Shown: in pieces, positions 1 to 13,100 of the stretch
Layout of the letters: every line of letters starts with the position of its first letter
How positions within the stretch are numbered: position 1 is the stretch's first letter
Assembly (NCBI RefSeq): GCF_002234675.1
Contig: NC_019865.2
Location: forward strand, 2,232,958-2,296,957
Source: Oryzias latipes
Taxonomy: Eukaryota; Chordata; Actinopteri; Beloniformes; Adrianichthyidae
DNA length: 64,000 bases
Direction: 5' to 3'
Translations under genes and position numbers: made by a program
Notes under the pieces: generated by a model
What the model saw: only the letters and a program-made list of their open reading frames with translations
What the model was told of the DNA's origin: nothing
Database searches by the model: none

Positions 1-1150
1 AACGTGCATATTTTAATAAAAATACATTTAAATACATTTTTGGCAATGCATTGTGGTCTAATCTAGTGAGTATCGATGCACACTGGGTTCTAGGCCACTC
101 GATTTGGGAATTATAGATCTGGACAGCACTACAACATGGCGAACTCACTATATAGTGCACTATGCAGTGTGTAGGGAAGGAGTTTGGATACAACCATAGA
201 ACAAGCATGCAGGACTAGAACTATAGTCATTAGAATGGGAACGCCAGGGGATGGCGTATATAATTACAAAAGAAATATTACAAAACACATTACAATACAT
301 TGAATATGTTCAAAGAGAGACAATTTTGTGTTCATATTATTAGATTATTAATATTATTAGAAATGGTACGTAAATAGAAATCTAGTTCTTTAATTACTAT
401 AGGGAAAGAAAAAAAAGGTGTGATGAAGAAAATTCTGATTTGTGAATGTGAAACTTCCTAAATATTATAATTAGGGCCCCATTTATTTCTTTTTTTTAAT
501 GGTTTCTCCCGCGGTGATGTCATCAAATGTTCACTCAATTGCAGGAAGAGAAAAAAAAAGCATCGCAAAGACAATCTGGTCCTTGCAGTCCAGGACTGCT
601 GCGCGACAGAGTTAACATCTTAGAGTTGGTGTTTCCCCGCTGAGCTTCATTGAACATCTTTAGAAATACTGATGCCCCCCTTCCTTCCTCCCTCCCCCCA
701 TAGCAATCATGGCCGAAGAGGAAAGTCCCAGCGAAAGATGTGTGGCTTTGAACAGCCAGAATCTGCGTCACTCTGTACTCAGAGCTGTTTGCTTTCAAGC
801 GAGAGCTAAAAATATCCCCACGAGTGGAGCTGCAGCAGTGATGTTAAACATAGTGTTGGGTCTGTGCACATAAAACCACAGGGTCAATATTGACTTGATC
901 TCTTCCTGCACCTGCACTCACGCCTGCGAAACGCACGGGAATACCAGCAAACCCTATGACTTCCCCGCCCGGCGCAGCAGCATCTCCTCTCCTGCTGGAT
1001 GTGGGAAAATTGGCCTAAACTTAATGCAAAATGCCCCCTGTTGTCTTGATTTCCTGTTTTTATACGCAGAAATATACAAAAAAGGATCCGGTGATGCGTT
1101 TGCTGACTTTGTCACTGTAAACTGTGTGAATATGACTCACTGCTCAACAG
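1..1150. other. Intron 5' of the first visible hdac7 exon
   Basis: The first exon in view opens in mid-codon (two bases of a split codon), so this segment must be the end of an intron of hdac7. I looked for the N-terminal Gln-rich and MEF2-binding exons of a class IIa deacetylase and saw none, so they lie to the left of the window. Apart from the repeat remnant near the left edge it holds nothing I can name. Confidence 0.6.
20..205. repeat. Degenerate DNA-transposon (MITE-like) remnant
   Basis: The stretch reads like the dispersed fish element whose end carries a 'cactatatagtgcactat' type core followed by a 'tgtagggaaggagtttgga' type flank. Only one end can be seen, and no terminal repeat or target duplication could be paired. 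Recognition rests on memory of the family, so the call is weak. Confidence 0.3.
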
Positions 1151-4100
1151 GTGCAGTGGCGAGTTCTCTGGTGAAGCAGAAGCTGCAGGAAGTGATCCTC
1201 AAGAAGCAGAAACAGGCGGCGCTGGAAAGGACGAACCCTGCACATCCCGTCGCGTACAGGTACGCGCACCTGAAGGGAAGACGCCTTTCATCTGCAGATC
1301 CAAATTCCCCCTAAAATATTTGGTGTGTGTGCTTTTGTCAGAAAACTGGGCCCGGACCCCAGCGCACCCGCCCAGCCTCTGGTCTCACCTCCATCACAGT
1401 CCTCACCCGAGAGCTCAGAGGGGACGCCACTGCGGCGAGCAGGTAAGCGACCAGCATCCACCTTCATCACAGAGGCTGAAAATGGAAATCTGGTCTCATT
1501 AATCGGTTTAAAAACTACTGAAAACGTTAAGCAACCCTGTTTTTTTATGAAAGACCCCCCCTCTTATCTTTTGAGCTACTTTGAAAGCGTTCCACTTTGA
1601 GGAAAAATTGTGTTTTTGATATTTTTTAGAATGTTTTGTGGCATTTTTTTGATAAAGGGGGGCATATATGAAGAAAGTGAAGACTAAATAAACTTTTAGC
1701 GAAGACAAATCTGGAGTGATCAAAGGAATTAAATGAATTGGTTTAATAATCTGAGTTAATAAAAGGATGGACATGTTAACACTGGAGGACAAAGAGCGGA
1801 GCTTTGGGAACTTCTTTTTTTATACCTTGTCTACTTTTTTCATGGCCCCCACCAACACAAAGTCTATAAAGTAAAACTTCATAAACTTCCTTGACTTCTG
1901 GGACTCTGCTTCTGTATCTTTTAGTTGCTCCTGTTTTTATCAGTAATCCTGTTTCATTGTGGTACTCTTTATTTCTTACTATTTGACTTTTAAATGGTTG
2001 TTTTTATTGATTTGAGATTTTAGTATATGGCACCTATTTTGATTCTTAAGGCACTATATAGATAAGTAGCTATGTTTTCTGTCAAATGCAGCACAAAGGC
2101 TCTGAAACGATCCGGTGGAAGTTCAATTTCTATACTTTTTTAACGCTGATTACAATAATCTAACCTCTATAGCAGAAATTTAAGGTGACGGCTGCAGAAA
2201 ACTGAAAGAGCGTTTTGTGTGCAGCGGTCTGATTCCTGAAAATGAACCGAGTTTTTACACCTGAGTGACTTTACGAGTATTTTCTGTTATGACAAGTTCA
2301 CTGTGGTGCTGCAAAAACTCCAAACTTATGCTTCTAAGTGTGAGGAAAGTCATCAGATGCACCGATGAATAAGTCCAAAACTCCTTTTTCCAGCATCTGA
2401 GCCCAACCTGAAGGTGAAGAACAAGCTGAAGAAACACCTGAACACCCGCAAGAGCCCGCTCACCCGCAAAGAGAGCGCCCCGCCCACCGTCAAGCACAGA
2501 GTGCCGGACACGCTGGGTGAGCTTGACACACTGAGGCTGGAGAAATGTGACTGGGACCCCAGACTCACACCCATGCCTCTCTTTTCCAAAGATTCCTCCC
2601 CCAGCAGCAGCAGCACGCCGGTGTCCGGCTGCAGTTCCCCCAACGACAGTCTGCCCTGCGAGAATGGACTGCTGCCCTCTGCAGGCGGCCTCTCACACGA
2701 GGTCGGTGAAGAAAAACGCACCAAACACATGTTATGTTATGTTATGTTATGTTATTGATTAGCAAGAAAAAAAAATATGTGTGGGATTTGGACGGCATTC
2801 AAAAACTTCTTAGGAATTTCTGAGAAACCTTTGATACAATTTAGACGGGGAAAAAAGGTTTTGCCTGCGGGGAAGAGCGGCCCGTAAATATGCACTTTGC
2901 TGAGACGCTGAGTAATGACATGTTTAAAGCAGTGACACAGGAGCCCTGCGTGTCGGCTGTTCCTGCATAATTCATCTAATCACAGAAAGTCTGAGCAGAG
3001 CTCGCCGTCACAGCTGCTCTGGGGGTCTGACTCACACACCCCCCGTGTCAAGTCTGAGCCTGGGTAACAAGGCCAGCTCTGGTTTCATGAGGTTGTAGCG
3101 CCTTTGAAGCTGCTGATGACACTCCAACCATGTTTTTTAGGCTCACAAGATGCTGCTGAGAGACGGCACGCTGTCGAGCTTCACCATCCAGAGTCCCTCC
3201 ACCCTTCCCACCATCACGCTGGGGCTGCCGGCCAACTCCAGGGTAACGGCGCCCCGCTGCGGCGGACATCCGCCTTCGTGGCATTTGTTTAGAACGCAGA
3301 TTGGGGTTTACGGCAATCACATGATCGCGCTGTGGGTTTTTTTTACGCCGCAGACTCTGTTTGGAGAAGTAACTTTGCAGTAAAAATTTCAGGGAGTCGC
3401 AGTTTCTTTAAAAGGTCACGATGACTTTCATATCTATGTTAAGTGGATGGAAATCACCACCTCAATATCCCGTTTTCAAAAGTGCAGCTCATCAGTTACA
3501 GGGAGGAAGTCGCTCTTCATTTGCTGTTTCACTCTGACCTGTAACAACTTGTATAGTTTGTTCACCAAACGTTTGAAACCGCCTCTTCTGAGTTTGTGAA
3601 AACCATTGTAGCAGCCTTACTGATGTTTGTCTGTGTGCAGGCGGACGGGGAGGTGTCGCCCCTGAAGGTCAGTCGGGTTCCCATGGTTACCGCAGGGGTT
3701 TCGCCCGTCTTCCTCCCCATCAGCAGAGAAGATCAAGGCGGGCAGATGGGTCCCCACCTGCCTGTCATCATCCTGGAGTCTCCTGGACTGGTCCATCCTC
3801 CGCTTCTCACGGGTGAGATCCCACAGTGTGTGGGTCCAAACCCGTTCCTCCACCCAAAAACACACACTCCAGCACGCTTAAGACATTTCTGATCAATCTG
3901 ATAATCCCTGTGGTAATATTACTCTTTTTCTTATGTATTAATATTATATATTGAATGAAATATTTAAGGTTTAGCTTCAATTGTTGCATCCAAATTCCTT
4001 CCCCTAAGCACTAAAGAACTTCATAGAGCTGGACAATCTAGTTTCCTGGACTTGAAAATCACTTTTAATCAATTTTAAACAGCAAACATGATATTACCGA

Positions 4101-7100
4101 TTCCCTAAAGTAAAAAAAATAAATATAGAAATTTAGACTATTTATTATTGACTGCAATTTAAAACAATTAATAATCCACGGTATGCAGTTGATGATGTTT
4201 ACTGTGGGCTACATTAACCAATCTAGTGAGCCTTGTAAACAAACAAATCTGCGTATATATGTTTATATATATATATAAATATTGTAAAAGTGCTAAATTA
4301 GCAATTATTTTATTTAGATTAATTAAGTTTATACATTTATGGCTGAGGTGCGCCTAGAAGACTTGAAGAGGCCTCGTACGCTCTACGCTTCCTCCAGAAT
4401 ACACAGATTTCAGAAACAAAATGAAAAGTTGGTTAAAAAAAAGTCTGATCTTTTGTGAGTTTACAGCACATAATATCTTATGCTGCATTACTCTAGTTAG
4501 CAAATGTCCAGAGCTGCACTGGGATGATCCTGTTTGGCACAGGGCGTCTTTTATTTTGAAAGGAAATCCAAATATAAAAAAATATACATTTTGAGAAATG
4601 CTAGTTTCACTTTATATTTCAGTTTTATATTCATGACATAAAATAAGTAAAATTCATATGTATTATTTAAAGAAAACAATGTAATAAGTGCAAAGCTTTA
4701 CAAATTTTACTTCTACTAGGTTTTAATCAGCAGAAAACAAGCCCATATGGCTTTTATTGTGTAAGGTTGCAGACCCTAGTCTAAATGAATGATTGTTGGA
4801 AGTGGATTAACTGATTAACTGAAATGTTAGTGCACCTCCCAGAGGCTCCTAGTAGAATGCAACTTTGACTTTTGTTTGTTGTCTCCTTTTTAAGTCCCGT
4901 GTTCCATAAATGCCGGTGTAGGTACCAAAAGTGTTTGGCCTGCAAAAAGTGTTTGGGGGCCTGCGACTAATGATGATGTCACACTATTTGATTAGCTGGA
5001 CGTTGGTCCGATAACGTGTTAGATAGTGATTGGTCTGAATAAGTGACGGTACGGCAGCAGAAGAACAAATAGTAAGTTCTGTTGTAAACAAACAGAGCTG
5101 CCACATAGAGCGAGAGGATCTTTTAAACGGGCTTTTATTGGTGTTATGATTATTATTAAGTGCATGTTTGATTATAGTTTTTTAAATCCATGCGGCCAGT
5201 GCTTCATTATTGGCAAAACGGACCCGGAAGAAGGGTTAGGAATAGCTTACTACGTGCTAACAACACCAGCCTTTATTTGTCTGAACCCGACTGGAAACAC
5301 AAATTCACATGGTTGTTTGGATTCTCAGGACTGTTCATTCCGCTAGCGCACACACCGTCCCAAAACCACTCTTCTGCTTGGAGACACATTCCTCCCGGGA
5401 GACACGGTTATCCCAGACAACGATCCGAAGCCTTCTCCGGACCGCATACTGTAACAAAGCACCTCCCCTGCCTGCAAACACGAAGCTACGAGTCCGCTGC
5501 TCTGCTAACAGCCACAGGTCTTTTTACAAAGTGGCAAAATCTCTCTATAAACACTAAAAAGAATGATGTCAAACACAACTTATGAGGAAAAAGAACTTAA
5601 AATTGAAATATGTAGAGTCCGAGCAGATCTCCACGCTACGCAGTTTGTCCAAGTGGGGTTACCGTAGTGTGACGTCATAATTAGTGTCAACCCCCCGAAC
5701 ACTGATTGCAGGCCGAACAGTTTTGGTACTTACACCGGCAGATGAATCGCTGATTCTCATGTCTAACCCATCTTCTTCTTCCTCCACAGTTCCCTCCTTG
5801 GATTCTGTTCCTCTTCAGTTTGCACACCAGTTAGAACGCCTGTCTCCAGGCGGGGTCCAGCCTCACAAGCCCCTGAGCCGGACTCGCTCGGAGCCTCTCC
5901 CTCAGACGCTTCACACGCATCTGCTGCAGCAGCAGCACAACACGCAGCTGCTGGAGAGGCTCAAACAGCAGACTCACCTGGGGAAGGTACTGAGACTCGC
6001 CCAACGCCGTTCGTGAACATCAGCCGGCTTCTCTTGGAGCCAACCAACACTGTTTTTGTTTATTTTTTATTTTTGTGTGTGTGTTTGCAACATGTAAAGC
6101 TCAAATCCCACTTTAAAAACAAGTCTGACTGTGAGCTTCTGATGTTTTCTCAAACAAGTGTTAATCGTTCGTCTGAATGTGTTTCTGTCCAAACAGCTGA
6201 TGTCTAAGTCCAGCGAGAAGCCCAGGCTGCACCAGATCCCCTCGGAGGACATGGACTCAGAGGACGGCGGCGGGACATCACCCAGTGAGCCGGCGTATCA
6301 CAACAGAGTGAGGGCGGGGTCACTGAGGGAGGCGGAGACGACGTCGTCCAAGAGCCACGAGGAGCAGCTGCAGCACGCGCTGATACTCAACCAGGTTTGG
6401 AGAGTTCCTCCGGTTCTTCCTGCGTGGTCCTGCAGGTGGCAGCGTAACTCCTGCACAGGCACCGTGATCGTTTTCTACAACATGATCATTTAAACGCAAC
6501 AATCATTGCATGTAGTAATGCAATAAAATGTCCAATAACTTCAAAGATAAAGCAGTTTAATCGACATGCATCAGTCAAATCCAAAAAAAGGCCAAATCAA
6601 ATTACAACATTTGTGAAACTTCATTTTTTTCCAGCTGTGGTTATAAATGAAATTTAGTTTTAAGTGTTGGTGATTTGAACTGCCTTTTCTGGTCTCTGGT
6701 CAGTCGTTGCTATGGGAACAGCAGAAGCAGCTGCAGCAGCTGCACCGGCAGATGAAGACCCTAGCCGTTCCCGTGTTGCCAGGCGGCTGCAGCGGCGGCG
6801 GAGGGATCCACCGCCCCCTGTCGCGCACGCAGTCCTCGCCGGCCTCCACCTCCCTCACTCTGCCAGAGAAACCCCTGAACCTGGCGGCACCGGAGATCAG
6901 CAGCAAGCCGCGCTTCACCACAGGTGAGTCCGAATCAGCTGTACAACACTAAAGAAAAAAGTAAACTCTACATTATTATAGTCATTTCTGCACACAAAAA
7001 GAAAATTTTTCTGATGTTATTATTCTGTTTTTCACCCTCGAAAAGCAGATTTTTAGAAAAAAGTGGCTATATTTGTGCCAAACATTTTTAAAATAAGACT

Positions 7101-10100
7101 TTTAGCTGTTTTGTTTTTGTTTTAGTGGCAGCAGGTGATTTTACCAGCACATGTAGATGTTAAACTGACACTAATGCTGCCTGAAACTCCTAAAGAGCTC
7201 GTTAATGAGGGATTATATCTCCAGTACGTTGGAGCGATGAAGACCAAGTGATGACGCAAAAGTTTTGTGTTTTGTTGCGTTTTTATTTGGGTTACTTGGG
7301 TTACAAAAAATGACTTTCTGTACAATTTAATTTAAATTGAAAGAAACAACTTTGATATTTAATAATACATTTCACCATCTCAGCAATTATACATTTTAGA
7401 ATAATTGTAATGTACTGCTACAGTCCATTTCCTTTGACTGTCATGTTATCTTAACGTGTCTGTCGTTGGGTTTTCAGGCAGAGGTTTTGAAAAATAGTTG
7501 TTCTTCAAACTTACTTTAGGTGTGCCAACAAACATGGAGCAGTATCTGTTAAACAGATATTGAATCACTGTCAATCATTGTAACCAAAAGCAAAAAAGTA
7601 TTTTTAGATAAGTTAGCTCTGATTTTGGGGGAAAAGTCATTAAAAAACACAATCGTTGAGTTTCATCTTCCAGCCTCTGAAGGTATTCAGAGAAGTGTTG
7701 ATGACGCTTCTCCTCCCTGAAACCTGACAGTTTTTGCTCAGTCTTATTGTGAAGGGGACTGATTTGAATTTGTGTTTGCAGGTTTAGTGTATGACTCTCA
7801 GATGCTGAAACACCAATGCGCATGTGGAGACAACAGCAGTCACCCAGAGCATGCTGGGAGAATACAGAGCATCTGGTCCCGACTGCAAGAGAGAGGCTTG
7901 AGAGGACAGTGTGAGGTACAGCTAACCCATCTTTCCTTATAAGGACATGAATCTAAACCTTTCTTCCTCTTGGAGTCCCGCTCTGATCATCTTTTGACGT
8001 ATTTTCTAAGCTTTCCCAGTGGACTTTTACTCAATAAACTCCACAGAAACAGTTTTAATTACAATTTCCTCTACTACTCTCTACTAGGTAGACCACAAGC
8101 ATTGGAGATCTGACAGTTTGAGAAAGATCAGTTTCATATATTTAGGTTGTTTCACAGATTTCTTGGGCCTCTTTGAAAAAAAAAAAGATTTTAAAATCTG
8201 GAATTCTTTCTTCCAAAAAACGAATAATTCCAAACAAAGGCCGTATCACACTGATGCTATGTACAATTGACACATATTGCATGGATAAAAAGTAGTCATT
8301 ACACTTGGAAAAAAGTGAGAAACATTGTGGTCTTTACTTGAATTTTTGACAGATTTCTCACAAATGAACTACGTTAAAACCACAGAAAAAGTACAGATAA
8401 ACCACGCAAAGCCACGCAAACCTTCGCTTCAATGAATTTCGCGCGTCAGCACCACGGTCAGCTCCCGCCGCGGGCCCTTCAATGCTTTGTTTCAACAAAA
8501 CGATAGGATTCCCCTAGTCCACACAATTCAGTAGCGATTCGTGCGTCAATTACGTAATTTGAACGTGATATATATGCGATATAATAGTTATACATCGGTG
8601 GTACATGCGTGAAAAATCTGTTGGACATACGTGGAACGGTCGTGGAAAACCACAGATTTGCAAAAGCATCTCACAAAAAACCAGCACAATTGCATACGAT
8701 TTTCGTAATAATTGCATATAAGCTACGTATAATACACGTAAATTGCATAATTCTCAACCGACCAATAATTGTGAGCAGCTGAAAACTAAATTCAGGTAAA
8801 GACCCAACAGCCGAAACCTGGACGCACATCGACCAACAACGGACTCAAGAGACACTTATGAATTTTTTATATCACGCGTGTATCACGAAAGGTCGAAAAT
8901 TAATCGGTGGAAAATGCGCAAAATGTACGTAGCGAGTGTGTGACACGTCCCTAATATAACCATGCTACTAATGCTGGTTTGCAATTCACTACTCCATCAG
9001 AGAAAAACGATGCAATGTGTCGCTCCTTCATCAGATTTAGAGATTTTGACCTTTTTAATTCAGTTTGTTTTGATTAAAGCAGAACAGATTTTAGCCTGTT
9101 TGCTAATGATGCCACCATTCTGGGTTCAAAACCAAATCGTATGTGTCACCATTGAGCCGAATCGGGAAAGGATATCGTTGCATTTCTAATATACTGGTGG
9201 AAAATACCGCAGGTCTGTCCTATATTGTCATATTAACGTGACAATGTGTAATTGACACATACAATAAATCAAAATCCTCCTGTTGATTATATTTCTACAT
9301 CCTCTATTTCTCAGCACAGATTTTACCGCCTATTTTCAATTGTCAAAGTTTCTTTCCCTTCAGTCACATTCAGAATGACAGAAAGTCAGAGCAGATCTTG
9401 GTGTTTTTCTGTCAAATAGAGTCGGAAAAATGTTGAGTTTGATTTTTTATTTTGTTGACACCTTAAGTGCAGAAAATTTGCTTCCTTAATTTGTGCTTTT
9501 ATTTCAATATAATGACTTTTAGATTTAAAAAAATGCATTTTTGTGGTAATTTTTTTTTTTACATTTTCCCTTGCTTGCAGAGTATTCGTGGACGTAAAGC
9601 CACGCTGGAGGAGCTGCAGTCCGTCCACACCGAGCGCCACGTGCTGCTGTACGGCACCAACCCGCTCAACCGTCTCAAACTCGACAACCGCAAACTGGCT
9701 GGTAGGACAAGTCGACAGAAAACGCATATAATCTGCTGAGTCATGACATGGAAATCGTGACTCGGACGTTCCTGTTTTTTAGGAATCTTTTCTCAACGGA
9801 TGTTTACGATGTTGCCATGCGGGGGAGTGGGGGTAAGACCAGACACACAACATTAAACCAGTGCTGTATGATCCGCCGCAATGAATGCAAAGAAAAGCAA
9901 CAAAAGCATGAAAATTCGCCCAAAATGGAAAGAAGGGAAGGAAAAAAAGGAAAGGACAGGAAAGCAACAGTCCAGCGATAGTCTGGATCAAACCAAGTCA
10001 AGTCAGACTAACGAGAACAGCATGTCCAAAGCCGGGGATGAAAGACATGCCTCACATTTCTTGAGTGAATTGGCTGGACATTTGTGCCAGTTTTAGCCAA

Positions 10101-13100
10101 CAGAGCAGGAGAAAAGGAAGATCCGAATGACGGAATTCCGTAGGTCAGAACTTCTGAGGGCAAAAGCTTCCTTCAGTGGTTTCCAAAGAATCAGGATAAA
10201 TTCAGCTTTCATCTCGGGGAATAACTTGCATTGTTTTCCTGTAAAAATCAGGTTGATAATGACACCATCTGGAACGAGTCGCACACTTCTACAGCGTCAC
10301 GTATGGCGGCGGGCAGCGTGGTGGAGCTGGCCTTCAGGGTGGCCAAAGGAGAACTGAAGGTGAGAAGACGAACCCGAACAAAACCTCCAGCTTCTGTTCT
10401 TCAGAAAGAGGAAAGACGTGATGCACAGATTCACTCAAACTCTTTTGACTTTGTTTTTGCTTCGTTTTTTAAGGATGTATACATTTTTATTTTGTCTCTA
10501 GGAGTTTGATCTTTGTTGTTAACCATAAAAAATGTTTTTTGTTTCAATTTTTGTTATTTTTGCAGAAAAAATACCTGAACGCGGCTTTTGGTTTTTGGAC
10601 AGTTTCAGGTTCAGTGTGGAATATATTGAAAAATATCGACTAAAAAAGAAGCTGTGGTCGTACTTAAAGCTGGATATCAAGCATTTCCAAAAAAAAAAAA
10701 ACGCTTTATAAGTTTTTAAGCAAAAAAAAAAAAGCAAAAATAGAGACAAACTGTCTTTATTAATGAAAACAATTCTACCCACAAATTTCTTTTTCTCCAG
10801 AATCTTTCTGGGGTCACCATTTTAATGTTAAAAGCAGACAAACTGCTTTTATAATAAGGAAGAAAATCTTAACCGTTTAAAATAAACAATATGCAAACTC
10901 AAACATAAATGAAACTCATTAGCAAAAGAAAACCTACGACTGAGATGTCTTTGCTATTATAAAAGTGTATTTATTAGATCATGTTTCTCACGAAAATAGA
11001 AAATAAAGGCTTTGTAGGTAGTTTTATTTTTTTAGGATTTCTTTTTATTTGTTTTTTTTATTTTTTACATTTTGATGTAAATGTTGAAATGTTAGTTTTC
11101 ATTTGTCTCTTTGTCTTCGTGTTCATCATTTTTATACTCAGATTTGTTTGTTGCGTCACTGTTTTTTTCACAACATGGTAAATAAACAGGAAGTTTCAGA
11201 ACAAAATGTTCAATTTAACTCATAAAACACACAAATAAGTCAGAGAAATGATGTTTTGGGGTCTGCTACCTGTGATGCTAAAAGAGCCACTTGTTTTGTT
11301 TAGCAAGAGCCGCAAAGTCACTGGTTAGAAAAATATACTTTATGACATGTCACTTTTAAATATTAACAATAATAGAATTATTGTAATTTTCTATACAAAA
11401 CAATTTTAATCCTTTCAAAATAAACCCCCCTGTTTTGAAGAAGATCCTCCTGCTGTAGCAGATTTACTTGAATTAAAATGCAGAAAATCCAAATGAAACA
11501 TACTATTTTTTATCAGTATGACGTTTCTGTACCGTGACCCTTTTCCCCCTTTTATTATAGAATATAAATATGACAACAGTGGGGTGGAATCCAATGTTTT
11601 TTTAAATCTATATGTGCTTTTAGCTTAATCTAATGATAAACCACTCTTACCGTAATTTTTCTCAGTTATCTAACATGTTAAAATTTTATTGATACAACGA
11701 AATTTACTAAAACAAATGAACCAAAGTACAAACTCATGAGTTATTGAAAATCTGTAGCATTTTTCTTAAAAGCCAAAAATTCCCAATGGAGGGATGAATC
11801 GGCTCCAGAGCCTCAGGTGGCAGACCTGTTTTAGACTTTGAATCCATAATGAGCATGTATAGATTTACATCTGTCATTAAGAAAACACAGTTAGACCCAG
11901 AATCATTGCTATCATGAATAATGCATCAAAGTTTTTGGATTATTTTTCATCTTAGATGCTCTTATAGTTAACTGCTGCTGTGTTAAAGCTCTAGTTTTTA
12001 TCCTACAAACGAGATCTTGCCAAAAGTGATCTCAAACTGAGGGTTTCTCAGTGAAACACAAACTAATAGGAGCTTCGTTTTCCTCCCAGAACGGCTTCGC
12101 TGTGGTCCGACCGCCGGGTCATCACGCTGACCCCTCCAATCCCATGTAAGTGCATCTGCATTTATAGCCAAACACAGATTCCTCTGCATGCACTAAAACT
12201 TATCATGCCATGTTTAAAACAAACAAACGTTTTGTTTCTTAGGGGTTTTTGCTACTTCAATTCTGTGGCCATAGCAGCCAAGCAGCTGCAGCAAAAGCTC
12301 AGCGTCAGCAAGATCCTCATCGTGGACTGGGTAAGACGTCTGCACGCGTCCTCCTGAGGGATGCTGGAAACCCTTCCAAGAAAGACCCTCAAGAGTGTCG
12401 TTTCGTCTTCCCCTGTCTGACTAGGATGTTCACCATGGTAACGGCACTCAGGAAGTATTTTACAACGACCGGAGCGTCCTCTACATCTCGCTTCATCGCT
12501 ATGACGACGGGAACTTCTTCCCCGGGAGTGGGTCTCCCGCTGAGGTGGGTGAGCTGGAAGGACGCAGTGAAAAAGCCCATTTGTGAGATTTCAAACTCTA
12601 ACCGGAACGTTGCGGTTCAGGTGGGCTCTGGAGCCGGAGAGGGCTTCAACGTCAACTTGGCCTGGACCGGAGGTCTGGACCCGCCCATGGGAGATGCGGA
12701 GTACCTCGCCGCGTTCAGGTAGGAGTTTCCGCTCTGCCACAGGAGTGTGAGAGCCGAGTAATCCAAGACAACCTGGTGGGATTTAACTCTGTCATTTTAG
12801 GAATCACGTTAGCATCACGATCATCTTGAGTTTTGACAAAACTCTGTCCACACACCAAAATCACATGATGTAAAATCTAAAAAAAAAAAAAGCAAAGATC
12901 CCAAAAAATGTCATTTTAATTTAATGCAGTTCTCATTTTGATTTTCAATCCTACAACCTTTACGTCAATTATTTAATATTCTGTTAGCAGCGAACCATAT
13001 TGGTGTTTTAATCATGTTACCTCATTTCCCCAAAGCGTAACCACAACAAAGATGGTTTTCCCTCTCAGAGGCTCGGTTGACGTCTTGCCTGCGTGCTGAA

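Noticed and set aside
895-1314. A 139-codon frame that covers the first visible hdac7 exon
   Set aside because: The start is not ATG, and only the part after the acceptor at 1150 matches a class IIa deacetylase. The upstream part is intron read through.
2702-2705. Alternative donor four bases further on, GTGAAG at 2706
   Set aside because: It looks like a better donor, but its use would shift the frame of the next exon, which must read AHKMLLRDG and then LPTITLGLP. The GTCGGT donor at 2702 keeps the frame.
5190-5585. 131-codon open frame in an hdac7 intron
   Set aside because: It lies inside the inverted-repeat element 4911-5740, starts within it, and has no transposase or other known motif.
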